A stretch of 64,000 bases of DNA from Bacillus massilinigeriensis (GCF_900117315.1 NZ_LT630337.1:321369-385368), one strand, 5' to 3'; counted from the stretch's first letter, positions 1 through 8,845 are shown. Translations and numbers: made by a program. The notes: generated by a model not told the origin, from the letters alone.

Positions 1-58
1 GGGTTGTACCAATTAAGGGGGACAGTACTATTATATCTGAGAAAATTTTGGGGATTTC

Positions 59-163
59 CGCGATTATTTTGATATATCCGCGATTATTTTAATTTATCCG
101 CGGAAAATAGCAAAATATCCGCGATTATTTCGATATATCCGCGATTATCCCGATATATCCGCG
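59..163. repeat. 20-bp-period CGCG array, locus 1
   Basis: Six copies of a TATCCGCGATTAT-like unit. The CGCG cores begin at 59, 79, 99, 120, 140 and 160, so the period is 20-21 bp and the sequence between cores is AT-rich and only loosely conserved. Read on the minus strand the unit is ATAATCGCGGATA, the same motif found at 19.3 kb. There are no unique spacers of CRISPR length. The function is unknown. Confidence 0.85.
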
Positions 164-170
164 ATTATGC

Positions 171-302
171 CGAAACACCGGAAACCCCGGAAACCCCGGA
201 AACCCCGGAAACCCCGGAAACCCCGGAAACCCCGAAAACCCCGGAAACCCCGAAACCCTGGAAACCCCGGAAACCCCGAAACCCCGAAACCCCGAAACCC
301 GC
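171..302. repeat. 8-9 bp tandem repeat (GGAAACCCC)n
   Basis: About 14 head-to-tail copies of GGAAACCCC or GAAACCCC follow directly after the CGCG array. One frame reads as repeating Lys-Pro-Arg, but there is no ribosome binding site and the frame runs out of phase into the next gene, so I treat it as a simple-sequence repeat rather than coding DNA. Confidence 0.9.
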
Positions 303-446
303 AAAAAAAGGCCAGCCCAACCCGTACGATTGATGTTGCAAATCGACTAAACCAAACCCGCCTGACAAAATCAAACAACTGGAAACACTCCCCTCGACTA
401 ATTCAAATAGCCAAATCGAATCCTAAATTTCGAGGAGGTGTAAGAA

Positions 447-1061
447 TTGATCAAAAGAATTTTATTAGCCTTAACTTTCCTTTTTTCAATCGTTTCCATT
501 CCATCGATCTCATCTGCACAAACCGTTTACACCGTGCAACCAGGAGACTCGTTATGGAAAATTGCCGTTCGTTATCAGGTGGGAATTTCTGAGATTATTG
601 CGGCAAACAAACAATTCCCAAATCCAAACCTTATATATCCAGGTCAAAAGGTTAACATACCGAATCTTGATGCAACAAAAAGCATTGAACAGCAGGTTAT
701 AAATTTAACCAACCAAGAACGTACGAAGGCAGGACTAAAGCCTCTAGTGGCAGATTGGGAGCTATCAAGGGTTGCACGCTATAAATCAATGGATATGAGG
801 GATAAAAATTATTTCTCTCATGATAGCCCTACCTATGGCAGCCCATTTACTATGATGAAAAACTTTGGAATTACTTATCGTAGTGCTGGCGAAAATATCG
901 CAGCTGGACAACCGACACCTCAACAGGTTGTACAAGCATGGATGAATAGTCCAGGGCATAGACAAAACATATTAAATGCATCCTATACACATATTGGAGT
1001 AGGTTATGCTAAAGGTGGTACTCGTGTTCATTACTGGACACAACAATTTATATCTAAATAA
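447..1061 (+). CDS. Secreted LysM and CAP domain protein (YkwD-like)
   Basis: A 204-residue protein starting at TTG behind a strong AGGAGGTG site (433-440). Residues 1-24 form a signal peptide with a Lys-Arg start and an Ala-Gln cleavage region. One LysM peptidoglycan-binding domain spans about 28-72 (VQPGDSLWKIA, then YPGQKVNIP). A CAP/SCP domain spans about 84-203, with FSHDSP (123-128), AGENIA and NSPGHRQNI motifs. Bacillus proteins of this type are exported and wall-associated, and some are sporulation-related. The enzymatic role is unknown. It is a single-gene unit followed by its own terminator. Confidence 0.9.
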   Translation: MIKRILLALTFLFSIVSIPSISSAQTVYTVQPGDSLWKIAVRYQVGISEIIAANKQFPNPNLIYPGQKVNIPNLDATKSIEQQVINLTNQERTKAGLKPLVADWELSRVARYKSMDMRDKNYFSHDSPTYGSPFTMMKNFGITYRSAGENIAAGQPTPQQVVQAWMNSPGHRQNILNASYTHIGVGYAKGGTRVHYWTQQFISK

Positions 1062-1073
1062 TGCGTAAGTAAT

Positions 1074-1110
1074 AGCCTTGTCGAAGGATCATATTTGACA
1101 AGGCTTTTTT
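1074..1110 (+). terminator. Intrinsic terminator after the LysM-CAP gene
   Basis: The stem AGCCTTGTC (1074-1082) pairs perfectly with GACAAGGCT (1097-1105) and is followed by a T run. Confidence 0.85.
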
Positions 1111-1188
1111 GCATATTTTTTTGTATGAATCCCTCAGAAACCTCCAGTCCTATCAATACTCAGTCTCAGGTCTTATATGAAATTAAAG

Positions 1189-1227
1189 CTCATGCCCGTT
1201 ATGAGAACATTAAAAACTAGGTAAGAT
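1189..1227 (+). promoter_or_regulatory. Candidate liaI promoter region
   Basis: A TAAGAT -10-like hexamer lies at 1222-1227, with a poor TTATGA -35 at 1199-1204 (17 bp spacing). The poor -35 overlaps an inverted repeat CTCAT-7-ATGAG (1189-1205). A weak -35 overlapped by a dyad would suit an activator-dependent promoter such as one driven by LiaR. I cannot match a known LiaR box with certainty. Confidence 0.35.
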
Positions 1228-1254
1228 GAAGACATAGAAAGGAGGCAACAAAAA

Positions 1255-1602
1255 ATGAAAAAATTTGGGTTGCTTTTAGTTGGAGGAATCGCAGCATTAT
1301 TTTTAATCTCGCATTTAGGACCGATGATTGGTTTGGTAATTAGTTTAGGGCTTGCCTATTACGCATTGAAGAGGTTCCTAAAAACCGATTCAACAGGAGC
1401 CAAAGTTGCATGGGGAATCTTCGGATTTATCGCCCTTATGGCTTCAGCATCCAATGTACCAGCGATTATTGGTTTAGCGGCTGCATATATCCTTTATCTT
1501 GTTTATAAAAAATGGAATTCAAGTAAATCTATTATCACTGAAGAATCAAATGATCCATTTGATAATTTTGAAAAACAATGGGCTGAGCTTAATAAACATT
1601 AA
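1255..1602 (+). CDS. liaI: LiaI-like small membrane protein
   Basis: A 115-residue protein preceded by AAAGGAGGC. It has three or four hydrophobic segments in residues 1-85 and a short charged C-terminal tail (PFDNFEKQWAELN). In B. subtilis LiaI is the membrane anchor that recruits the phage-shock protein LiaH to the membrane. Its place immediately upstream of liaH supports the name, since sequence alone is weakly diagnostic for so short a membrane protein. It is first in the lia operon. Confidence 0.8.
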   Translation: MKKFGLLLVGGIAALFLISHLGPMIGLVISLGLAYYALKRFLKTDSTGAKVAWGIFGFIALMASASNVPAIIGLAAAYILYLVYKKWNSSKSIITEESNDPFDNFEKQWAELNKH

Positions 1603-1674
1603 TAAACATTAACAGGCTTTGGCCATTGCGTAAAACTACTATAAATAACGAAAATGAAAAGGAGAGAATTTAAA

Positions 1675-2319
1675 ATGGCAAACATCTTTACTCGAATCAA
1701 AAATACCGTATTAGCAGATATCAATGAGGCTTTAGACCAAAAGGAAAGCAAAAATCCAATTGCATTATTGAATCAGTATTTACGTGAAAGTGAACAGGAA
1801 ACAGAAAAGGTTCGTAAATTGTTAGAACGTCAATATAAATTAAAGGATGAGTTCTCAAGGGAGTATCAACGTGCATTGGAATTTGCTGAAAAACGCAAAC
1901 ATCAGGCAGAAGTTGCATCTAAAGCAGGGGAAACACAATTATTCCAATTTGCTGCAGCTGAACAGGCACAATATGAAGACCGCGCTGCTCGTCTAAAAGA
2001 CTTATTAACACAGGCTACAGAACATCTAGGGGAACTAGAAAGAAAATATGAAGAAATGAAGCATAAGCTTAAAGACATGCAAATTCGTCGTATGGAGCTA
2101 ATGGGTCGTGAAAATGTTACAAGAGCAAACTACCGAATGAACCAAGTAATTGATAACGATGCATATTCAGACTCTTCTTATTCCCGCTTTCAAGAAATTG
2201 AAACATACTTAGATCGCTTAGAACATAATGTGAACAGCGACTATTATAGAAACACAATTGATGCACGTATCGCACAATTAGAAAAAGATATGAAAAAAGA
2301 AGAAACTCATTCAAATTAA
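1675..2319 (+). CDS. liaH: PspA/IM30 family phage-shock protein LiaH
   Basis: A 214-residue protein, almost entirely charged alpha helix, that begins MANIFTRIKNTVLADINEAL, a typical PspA/IM30 start. An ATG 21 bp upstream is in frame, but the AAAGGAGAG site lies between the two, so 1675 is the better start. PspA family members form large rings that stabilise the cytoplasmic membrane under antibiotic or envelope stress. It follows liaI by 72 bp. LiaH-LiaI is the main output of the LiaRS system in related species. Confidence 0.93.
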   Translation: MANIFTRIKNTVLADINEALDQKESKNPIALLNQYLRESEQETEKVRKLLERQYKLKDEFSREYQRALEFAEKRKHQAEVASKAGETQLFQFAAAEQAQYEDRAARLKDLLTQATEHLGELERKYEEMKHKLKDMQIRRMELMGRENVTRANYRMNQVIDNDAYSDSSYSRFQEIETYLDRLEHNVNSDYYRNTIDARIAQLEKDMKKEETHSN

Positions 2320-2345
2320 TAGGATAGTCATGGTATTCTAGAGAG

Positions 2346-2366
2346 GGCGTAGGTTTCTACGCCTTT
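2346..2366 (+). terminator. Hairpin between liaH and liaF (partial terminator)
   Basis: GGCGTAG (2346-2352) pairs with CTACGCC (2357-2363) around a four-base loop and is followed by only TTT. A leaky terminator here would give high liaIH and low liaFSR transcript levels, as reported for B. subtilis. Leakiness is inferred from the short T tract. Confidence 0.55.
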
Positions 2367-2393
2367 CTGAAGTTTAACTTGTTAGGATATAAT
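2365..2393 (+). promoter_or_regulatory. Possible internal promoter for liaFSR
   Basis: A perfect TATAAT lies at 2388-2393. A weak TTCTGA lies 17 bp upstream (2365-2370). It could give the low constitutive expression expected for the sensor genes. Confidence 0.4.
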
Positions 2394-2426
2394 ACTTTAT
2401 TTTGCTGTAAGAGGGGAGGAAGGGTC

Positions 2427-3158
2427 TTGTTTAAAAATAAGAAAAGTGATTTTATTGGTTGGAGTTTACTCATAGGCGCGATTGTCTTACTACTTGAAGT
2501 ATCCTTTTTTAATCATGGTTTGATTTTCTCTCTTCTTGTCGCAGCAGGATTGATTTATTTAGGAAGAAAAAGAAAACCAAAAGGAAAACTACTCTTTTGG
2601 GCAGGAGTTACCATCATCATTCTTAATGTATTTAGCATGATGACCTTTAGATTTTTGTTAATCGCTATTTTAGTCTATTTATTCATACAATATGGACAAT
2701 CAAAGAAAAAACCTGAAACCATTCGCCCAATAATAAAAGAACCTTCTGAACCAATCCATACAGAAGGTCCAATTATTAAAAAGGAACCTTTATTGGAAAA
2801 TAATTTATTTGGAACTCAAAAAACCCCTGAACATGTCTATGAATGGGATGATATAAATATTCAGACCGGGATTGGTGACACTGTCATTGATTTAAGCTAT
2901 ACAGTTATGCCAAAGGGAGATACGGTCATTTTTATAAAAAACTTTATTGGCAATATTCAAATCCTTGTTCCATATGATTTAGAAGTGAGTATAAATCACT
3001 CTGTTATTGCTGGCTCAACTTCAATTTTTGATTATCATGAGTCAAGATTGTTGAATCATAGATTACATTTTCAAACTTCAGGCTTTGAGAATGCTGAACA
3101 AAGAATTAAAATTTTCACCTCGCTATTAATTGGAGATATTGAGGTGAAACGGATATGA
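2427..3158 (+). CDS. liaF: LiaF, inhibitor of the LiaRS two-component system
   Basis: A 243-residue protein starting at TTG 2427, six bases after GAGGGGAGGA. The N-terminal third has about four membrane segments. The C-terminal half (about 140-243) is a beta-rich domain of the LiaF/DUF2154 type (DTVIDLSYTVMPKGDTVIFI, VPYDLEVSINHSV). LiaF is a membrane protein that keeps the LiaS kinase off in the absence of envelope stress. Its stop overlaps the liaS start by 4 bp, which suggests translational coupling. Confidence 0.9.
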   Translation: MFKNKKSDFIGWSLLIGAIVLLLEVSFFNHGLIFSLLVAAGLIYLGRKRKPKGKLLFWAGVTIIILNVFSMMTFRFLLIAILVYLFIQYGQSKKKPETIRPIIKEPSEPIHTEGPIIKKEPLLENNLFGTQKTPEHVYEWDDINIQTGIGDTVIDLSYTVMPKGDTVIFIKNFIGNIQILVPYDLEVSINHSVIAGSTSIFDYHESRLLNHRLHFQTSGFENAEQRIKIFTSLLIGDIEVKRI

Positions 3159-4198
3159 GCACATTACAAAGACAAATAATTTGGGGAATATTGACTTCTT
3201 TAATATCCTTTATTTTAATAACAGTAGCTTTCTTCTATACTTTTCCTGTTATTCAGTTTGAAGAGCTTTGGAATAGAAGGCTTATGGATATACCCTTTAT
3301 ATTGATAGTCCCAACTGTAAGTATTTTAATTGGGATAGTTGCGGGGCTAATAACTGGTCTATATGGCCGAAAGCAATTACAAACCGTTGATAATTACCTT
3401 CATGAGGTTGAGGAAGGCCGAAGCTTTGAAATAAGTAATACAGAATCTACTATAGAAGTGCAATCTATCATTCATCGGGTAGGGAAAATACAAAAGCAAA
3501 TTGCTGATCAAGCAAAGCTGTCTCAGAAGCTGGCGAATGAAAAAGCAGAGGATCAAGAAAATCGAATTCAAGAGATTATCTCCCAGGAACGGAATCGACT
3601 GGCTAGAGAACTTCATGATTCTGTTAGCCAGCAACTATTTGCTGCTTCGATGATGATGTCTGCCATAAATGAAACGAAACCGGATTCTGATGATCGAGAA
3701 TCAAAACAATTGAAAATGGTCGAGGAAATGATCCATCAATCCCAACTTGAAATGAGGGCTTTATTGCTCCATTTACGACCGGTTGCTCTAAAGGGAAAAT
3801 CCCTAAAAGAAGGTATGGAAGAGCTATTATTCGAACTATCACAAAAGGTAACGATGGCTATTCAATGGAAGATTGAAGACTTCCCTCTTGATAAAGGGGT
3901 GGAGGATCATCTTTTTCGTATTTTACAGGAGTCTGTTTCGAACACCCTGCGTCATTCAAAGGCATCTACATTAGAAGTTCTTCTTATCCTAAGAGATGAA
4001 CTAATCATCATGCGAATTGTTGACGATGGTATTGGGTTTGATGTTGAGGAAAATAAAGCTGGTTCTTACGGATTGCAGAACATGTACGATCGTGCAGTTG
4101 AAATTGGTGGTACAATTAAAATAGTAAGTGTGAAAAATAAAGGAACTCGTCTAGAAGTGAAGGTTCCATTGATGAAAAAGGGTGAGGTCAATGATTAG
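3155..4198 (+). CDS. liaS: LiaS sensor histidine kinase
   Basis: A 347-residue kinase with two membrane helices (about 8-30 and 46-70) and almost no extracellular loop, as in intramembrane-sensing kinases. A HAMP-like linker and coiled coil follow. The HisKA_3 motif [13 protein letters not shown] puts the phosphorylated histidine at H154, and the HATPase domain carries the N box and DDGIGF. It starts inside the liaF stop (ATGA) and overlaps liaR by 8 bp. Confidence 0.93.
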   Translation: MSTLQRQIIWGILTSLISFILITVAFFYTFPVIQFEELWNRRLMDIPFILIVPTVSILIGIVAGLITGLYGRKQLQTVDNYLHEVEEGRSFEISNTESTIEVQSIIHRVGKIQKQIADQAKLSQKLANEKAEDQENRIQEIISQERNRLARELHDSVSQQLFAASMMMSAINETKPDSDDRESKQLKMVEEMIHQSQLEMRALLLHLRPVALKGKSLKEGMEELLFELSQKVTMAIQWKIEDFPLDKGVEDHLFRILQESVSNTLRHSKASTLEVLLILRDELIIMRIVDDGIGFDVEENKAGSYGLQNMYDRAVEIGGTIKIVSVKNKGTRLEVKVPLMKKGEVND

Positions 4199-4823
4199 AG
4201 TGTTGTTTGTTGATGATCATGAAATGGTACGTATTGGAGTGTCTTCATACCTATCCGCCCAACCGGATATTGAAGTAGTGGGTGAAGCGGATAATGGGAG
4301 AACTGCAATTGATTTGGCTCTCGAGCTCCGTCCGGATATTATACTCATGGACCTTGTGATGAAGGAAATGGATGGAATTGAATCAACAAGAAATATCATT
4401 GAGCGTTGGCCTGAGGCAAAAATTATCATTGTAACAAGCTTCTTAGACGATGAAAAGGTGTATCCTGCACTTGAAGCAGGAGCAACGAGCTATATGCTGA
4501 AAACCTCAAAGGCAAGTGAAATTGCAGAGGCTGTTCGTGCTACATATCATGGTCAAACAGTACTTGAGCCGGAAGTAACTGGAAAAATGATGATGAAAAT
4601 GAGGCAAAAAAATACCCTACTACCCCATGAAGAATTAACCTCACGTGAGATGGAAATACTTCTATTGATGGCAGAGGGAAAAAGCAATCAAGAAATAGCT
4701 GATGAGCTTTTTATTGCTTTAAAAACAGTGAAAACGCACGTTAGTAATATTCTTAGCAAGCTTCAGGTGCAAGACCGTACACAGGCGGTTATTTATGCCT
4801 TTAAGCACTCCCTTGTGAGATAA
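4191..4823 (+). CDS. liaR: LiaR response regulator (NarL/LuxR family)
   Basis: A 210-residue protein. The receiver domain has acidic residues DDH at 8-10 and the phospho-acceptor in ILMDLVM (D54). A LuxR-type HTH (about 143-208) carries [23 protein letters not shown] chose ATG 4191 over an in-frame GTG at 4182 because GGGTGAGG lies just before the ATG. It is the last gene of the lia operon and, by family knowledge, activates the liaI promoter. Confidence 0.93.
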   Translation: MIRVLFVDDHEMVRIGVSSYLSAQPDIEVVGEADNGRTAIDLALELRPDIILMDLVMKEMDGIESTRNIIERWPEAKIIIVTSFLDDEKVYPALEAGATSYMLKTSKASEIAEAVRATYHGQTVLEPEVTGKMMMKMRQKNTLLPHEELTSREMEILLLMAEGKSNQEIADELFIALKTVKTHVSNILSKLQVQDRTQAVIYAFKHSLVR

Positions 4824-4894
4824 TATTGGGTAATCATACATTTTTATCCAAATACTTGCAATTTGTTATTTGAAATATTAGAATAAAATAAGCT

Positions 4895-4920
4895 AGAAAA
4901 CCTTAAAAGGTTTTCTGCTT
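4895..4920 (+). terminator. Terminator-like hairpin after liaR
   Basis: AGAAAACCTT (4895-4904) pairs perfectly with AAGGTTTTCT (4907-4916), but the loop is only AA and the T tract is internal to the stem. It separates the lia operon from the leader of the ABC-F gene. Confidence 0.5.
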
Positions 4921-4949
4921 ATTACCAATTAAAGGAGGTGGGTAAAGTG

Positions 4950-5087
4950 ATGAATCAAGCTGTTTTGTTAAGCCACGTAAATGATTTAGATTTTCTATGT
5001 ATTTGCCGTGGAAAATTTGCTGCTGCAGTTGTTAACGGGATTAGTCTGCCCTTTTTTAACAACCGAATAGCAAGAACAAAACGGTGA
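4950..5087 (+). CDS. 45-residue leader ORF upstream of the ABC-F gene
   Basis: The ATG at 4950 follows an excellent AAAGGAGGTG site (4931-4940). The peptide begins MNQAVLLSHVNDLDF and ends NNRIARTKR. It has no recognisable domain and little sign of a folded protein. It sits 158 bp upstream of an ABC-F ATPase with two terminators in between. That is the layout of translation-monitoring leaders of antibiotic-resistance genes. The sequence shows the ORF and site. The leader role is inferred. Confidence 0.6.
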   Translation: MNQAVLLSHVNDLDFLCICRGKFAAAVVNGISLPFFNNRIARTKR

Positions 5088-5092
5088 AAACA

Positions 5093-5207
5093 TCTCTTTA
5101 TCCATTTTATATAGTACGTAGGATTAGAGGAGAGCTTTCATGCTCTCCTTTTTTCGTACCGAATGATTTGAAACCATGGGAGATTGTTCTTTCCCATGGT
5201 TTTTTTG
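5093..5207 (+). promoter_or_regulatory. Double-terminator attenuator before the ABC-F gene
   Basis: Terminator 1 is AGGAGAGC (5128-5135) with GCTCTCCT (5142-5149) and a T run. Terminator 2 is AAACCATGGGA (5171-5181) with TCCCATGGTTT (5192-5202) and a T run. Upstream, TCTCTTTATCC (5093-5103) can pair, with two bulges and one GU pair, with GGATTAGAGGAGA (5121-5133), which would break terminator 1. Ribosome stalling in the leader ORF could switch between the forms. The terminators are clear. The antiterminator is a hand-drawn proposal. Confidence 0.6.
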
Positions 5208-5244
5208 CGTGTAAAAATAATTACTAAACAAGGAGGCAATTTTG

Positions 5245-7131
5245 ATGATTGCGTGCAGTGTTCAAGCAATAGGAAAAATGTATGGTGGGAATTCCATTTT
5301 TGAAAAATTAACCTTTGAGATACATGAAAACGATCGGGTAGGATTAGTTGGCCGGAATGGAGGTGGCAAAACAACATTGTTTCGTTTATTAGCCGGAGAG
5401 GAACCACCTGATTCTGGGCAGATTCATTGGAAAAAGGATACTGAAATAGGGTATCTCTCGCAAATTCCGGTGTTTAATGATGAGATGACGACAAAAGATA
5501 TTCTAAGAACCGCCTTCTTAGGTCTATTAGAAAAAGAACAAAGAATGAAGGAGCTTGAAAGAAAGATGGGGGAGGAAACAAACCCAGAACGACTACAAGA
5601 TATGATTGAGGAATACGGTGTCATTCAGGATCAGTTTATCCTTTTAGGTGGATATGAAATGGATGCATCTATTGAAAAAATTGTCAATGGACTAAAAATG
5701 AATGAGCTATTATCAAAAAATTTCTCAGCTTTGAGTGGGGGAGAACAAACGAAGGTAGGTTTAGCGCTCATCCTCTTGAAAAGTCCAAACTTTTTATTGC
5801 TTGATGAACCAACGAATCATCTCGACTTAATGTCTGTTGAATGGCTAGGTGGGTTTTTAAAGGAATACAAAGGTACGGTGTTAATTATTTCACACGACCG
5901 CTACTTTTTAGATGAAGTAGTGAATAAAATCTTAGACTTAGAGGACGGGGAAATTACTGGATATCAAACCAATTTTTCTGGATTTGTTAAGGAGAAGGAA
6001 GAAAGACTTCTTAAGGAATTTCAAGCATTTGAAGAACAGCAAAAGAAAATAAAAAAAATGAAGGAGGCTATTAAGCGGTTGAGGGAGTGGGCAAATCGTG
6101 CAAATCCACCAAGCGAAGGGTTGCATAAGCGGGCACGGAACATGGAAAGAGCCTTAGAAAGAATGGAAAAGCTCGATCGGCCAATCATCAATCGCAAAAA
6201 AATGGGATTTGAAATAGAATCAACCGATCGAAGCGGAAAGGATGTTGCTGTATTAAAAGAAGTATCCAAATCATTTAATGAGCAAATACTTTTTTCTGAT
6301 GTAATGATGCATGTTCAATATCGAGATCGCGCAGCTATTATTGGTGAAAATGGTACAGGTAAATCGACCCTTATAAAAATCATGCTTAAGCAATTGAATC
6401 CTGATATGGGAGAAGTAAAGCTGGGAAGTAATTTAAAGATAGGTTACTTGTCACAGAAGCTTTTTCAAGATAGGAAGGATGAAACCGTAATAGATGTTTT
6501 TCGTGATGAAATTAAGGTAACAGAGGGAGAAGCCAGACATTTGCTTTCAAGGTTTCTATTTTATGGGCATAGCGTATTTCGAAGGGTTTCACAATTAAGT
6601 GGAGGGGAGAGGATGAGGCTTCGGCTGGCACAGCTGATGCATCAGGATATTAACCTTCTAGTACTAGATGAACCGACAAACCATTTAGATATCGAATCAA
6701 GGGAAGTGTTAGAAGAGGCTTTAGAAGGATACAATGGCACAATTATTGCTGTATCCCATGATCGTTATTTTCTCAATAAGCTCTTTAACAAAATTTATTG
6801 GATCCATGATAAAAAACTCCATTCATTTGATGGAAATTATAACTGGGCAAAGAAAAAGATGAAGGAAAAATGGGCAAAACAAAAAGAATCGCACCTAATT
6901 ATAAAAGAGGAGAAACCAGCAAAAACAGAAAAAAATCACTTCATAAAAACAGAGGTTATGTGGGATCAATTTGAAAAAAAGTTAGAAGAATTAGAAAAGC
7001 TATTGAAAGAAATTAACATCCAATTACTAAAGGAAGTGGAACTAGAGAAGATTCAGAGTCTATATACCCAAAAGGAAGTACTGGAGTTGGAGAGAGAAGA
7101 TATTTACCTACAATTGGAGTCTTTGGGATGA
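5245..7131 (+). CDS. ABC-F family ATPase, possible ribosome-protection protein
   Basis: A 628-residue cytosolic protein with no membrane segments and two ABC domains. The first has Walker A GRNGGGKTT (36-44) and LSGGEQ, the second has GENGTGKST and LSGGER, and both have LDEPTNHLD. A long charged P-site linker joins them (RLREWANRANPPSEGLHKRA). A coiled-coil tail of about 100 residues follows. ABC-F proteins act on the ribosome; some remove antibiotics (Vga, Lsa, VmlR) and others (YdiF, YfmR) are housekeeping. The attenuator-like leader favours the resistance type, but the substrate cannot be read from the sequence. ATG 5245 follows AAGGAGG. Confidence 0.88.
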   Translation: MIACSVQAIGKMYGGNSIFEKLTFEIHENDRVGLVGRNGGGKTTLFRLLAGEEPPDSGQIHWKKDTEIGYLSQIPVFNDEMTTKDILRTAFLGLLEKEQRMKELERKMGEETNPERLQDMIEEYGVIQDQFILLGGYEMDASIEKIVNGLKMNELLSKNFSALSGGEQTKVGLALILLKSPNFLLLDEPTNHLDLMSVEWLGGFLKEYKGTVLIISHDRYFLDEVVNKILDLEDGEITGYQTNFSGFVKEKEERLLKEFQAFEEQQKKIKKMKEAIKRLREWANRANPPSEGLHKRARNMERALERMEKLDRPIINRKKMGFEIESTDRSGKDVAVLKEVSKSFNEQILFSDVMMHVQYRDRAAIIGENGTGKSTLIKIMLKQLNPDMGEVKLGSNLKIGYLSQKLFQDRKDETVIDVFRDEIKVTEGEARHLLSRFLFYGHSVFRRVSQLSGGERMRLRLAQLMHQDINLLVLDEPTNHLDIESREVLEEALEGYNGTIIAVSHDRYFLNKLFNKIYWIHDKKLHSFDGNYNWAKKKMKEKWAKQKESHLIIKEEKPAKTEKNHFIKTEVMWDQFEKKLEELEKLLKEINIQLLKEVELEKIQSLYTQKEVLELEREDIYLQLESLG

Positions 7132-7472
7132 ATAGAAAAATGAATACAAAAGTGAAGGTGTCTGGTATGAGGGCCAGACACCTCAAATACCTTTTCAGTG
7201 AAAATTCTTTCACCTAAAAAGATTTTAAAGACATTAAGTTAATCATCACGATAGCTTATGTATGAATGTATGAATGATTGTATTGTAGGGTCATAGGTCA
7301 TTATTTATTTTCTGATAGGCTTTAGGATTGAACTAGACATTTTATTAATAGTAGAGAAGATTTATAAGTAGTAGCATGAGATTAATTTCCATTCCTTTAA
7401 TAAATTTAAAAATAATCTCCAAACTTGTCTCATATCTTTAATACATGAGATTGATATGTTAGGAGAGACAGC
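7132..7472. other. Intergenic region with a perfect GGTGTCTGG hairpin
   Basis: The stretch holds no convincing gene. AGGTGTCTGG (7156-7165) and CCAGACACCT (7174-7183) form a perfect 10-bp hairpin without a T run. It resembles the GGTG...CACC cores at 30.58 and 33.1 kb. It may be a weak terminator for the ABC-F gene or a small dispersed repeat. The rest is AT-rich and featureless. Confidence 0.6.
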
Positions 7473-8807
7473 ATGAATTCTTTTTTTAAAGGGGCTTTGG
7501 TATTAATCATTGCTACCTTCTTTGGGGAATGTGTAGAGTTTTTGACCAGTATGGTACTAGCTGAGGAGCTGGGTGAGAGAGGTTTAGGATTGTATATGTC
7601 CATCTTGCCTACCATCTTTTTAATTGTTTTGATGGCCAGCTTTGAACTTCCCATTTCCATTTCTAAATTTATCGCTGAGAGGGAAGATCGTTATCACAAA
7701 AGTATGCTGCAGCATGCCTTGAAGTTAACCATTATATTTACGAGTATATTGCTTATTTTAGCCAGCATTTTCATCCCCTTCATTCCAGTCTTTAATCAGT
7801 ATCATCCACTATTACGTTGGCTGGTTATTATTTTGATTCCCTTGATTTCTTTCTCTTCCATTGCACGAGGACTTTTTATGGGGAAGAATCAAATGGGCAA
7901 AGTGGCAACCGCCCAATTTTTAAGAAAAGTGGGCCAGCTCATTTTATTAGTCTTCTTTTACCAGTTATTTAATTTTGATATGGAGACCTCTTTATTAATA
8001 GCCTTTTGTACATTGGTGGGGAGTGAAGCATTAGTATTTATCTACTTGTTTCATATGTTCTTAATTCAATATAACCAAATGAAGAAGCAACATTTTACTG
8101 TCATTAGTGCGAGAACGGTTAGAAAAAGCTTAATGGCTGTTTCAATACCGACAACCGCCATTAGAATGTTCCATTCCTTAACACATGCTGTTCAGCCCTT
8201 TTTAATTAAGGCAGCCTTACTTAAGGCCGGGGTTTCTGCGAATATTGCTACAGAGCAATTTGGGGTAATGGCAGGAATAGCTATGACAATTGGATTTTTT
8301 CCCGCTTTTATAGCCCATTCCCTACTTATTGTTTTAATTCCAACTGTATCAAGGGCCTATTCAGATAGGGACTATTCGACTTTACAGAAGCTTCTTCAGC
8401 AGGTTATGCAAATTACTATCCTATATGGTGTTCCAGTCGCAGTGACTTTATATTTTTTCGGAGATTCAATAACGAATTTCTTTTTCCATTCCACATCAGC
8501 TGCGGAGTATTTGAAGCTTTTATGGCCATATTTTTTGCTTCATTTCTTTATTATTCCCTTGCAGGCTTATCTAATCGGCTTAGGGTTAATGAAGGATGCG
8601 CTCCTACATAATGTATGGTCGTCCATTATTACCTTTAGTGTCATGTATATACTTGGATCACTTCCAGACTTTCAAATGCATGGTGTGATCATTGGGCTGA
8701 ATGCTGGCTCTGTTCTTTTAACATTGATGCATTATTTGACCATTTGTAAAAAGATTGGGCTGACCTTCTGGTTGAAGGTACCTGAAAGGAAGTTTATTGA
8801 TTATTAG
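7473..8807 (+). CDS. SpoVB/YkvU-like flippase of the MOP superfamily
   Basis: A 444-residue membrane protein with about 12 predicted helices, preceded by TAGGAGAG. The pattern of the N-terminal repeat (FFGECVEFLTSMVLAEELGERGLGLY, read in pieces) matches the polysaccharide-flippase branch containing SpoVB and YkvU. Members move lipid-linked sugars across the membrane, and SpoVB paralogues act in spore cortex formation. Its length is close to YkvU (about 445) and shorter than SpoVB (about 518). The substrate is unknown. It is a single gene. Confidence 0.75.
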   Translation: MNSFFKGALVLIIATFFGECVEFLTSMVLAEELGERGLGLYMSILPTIFLIVLMASFELPISISKFIAEREDRYHKSMLQHALKLTIIFTSILLILASIFIPFIPVFNQYHPLLRWLVIILIPLISFSSIARGLFMGKNQMGKVATAQFLRKVGQLILLVFFYQLFNFDMETSLLIAFCTLVGSEALVFIYLFHMFLIQYNQMKKQHFTVISARTVRKSLMAVSIPTTAIRMFHSLTHAVQPFLIKAALLKAGVSANIATEQFGVMAGIAMTIGFFPAFIAHSLLIVLIPTVSRAYSDRDYSTLQKLLQQVMQITILYGVPVAVTLYFFGDSITNFFFHSTSAAEYLKLLWPYFLLHFFIIPLQAYLIGLGLMKDALLHNVWSSIITFSVMYILGSLPDFQMHGVIIGLNAGSVLLTLMHYLTICKKIGLTFWLKVPERKFIDY

Positions 8808-8827
8808 AGGGCATAAGAAATGCCCTC
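8807..8827. terminator. Short convergent hairpin
   Basis: GAGGGCA (8807-8813) pairs with TGCCCTC (8821-8827) between the convergent flippase and SDR genes. There is no proper T run on either side, so termination is uncertain. Confidence 0.4.
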
Positions 8828-8845
8828 ATATAAATTCATTCCCTT

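Noticed and set aside
59-302. CRISPR array
   Set aside because: Units are 20 bp with no separate unique spacers, the second block is a simple 9-bp repeat, and no cas genes are near.
167-592. Long Lys-Pro-Arg repeat protein
   Set aside because: It is a product of the 9-bp repeat, has no ribosome site and overlaps the real LysM-CAP gene out of frame.
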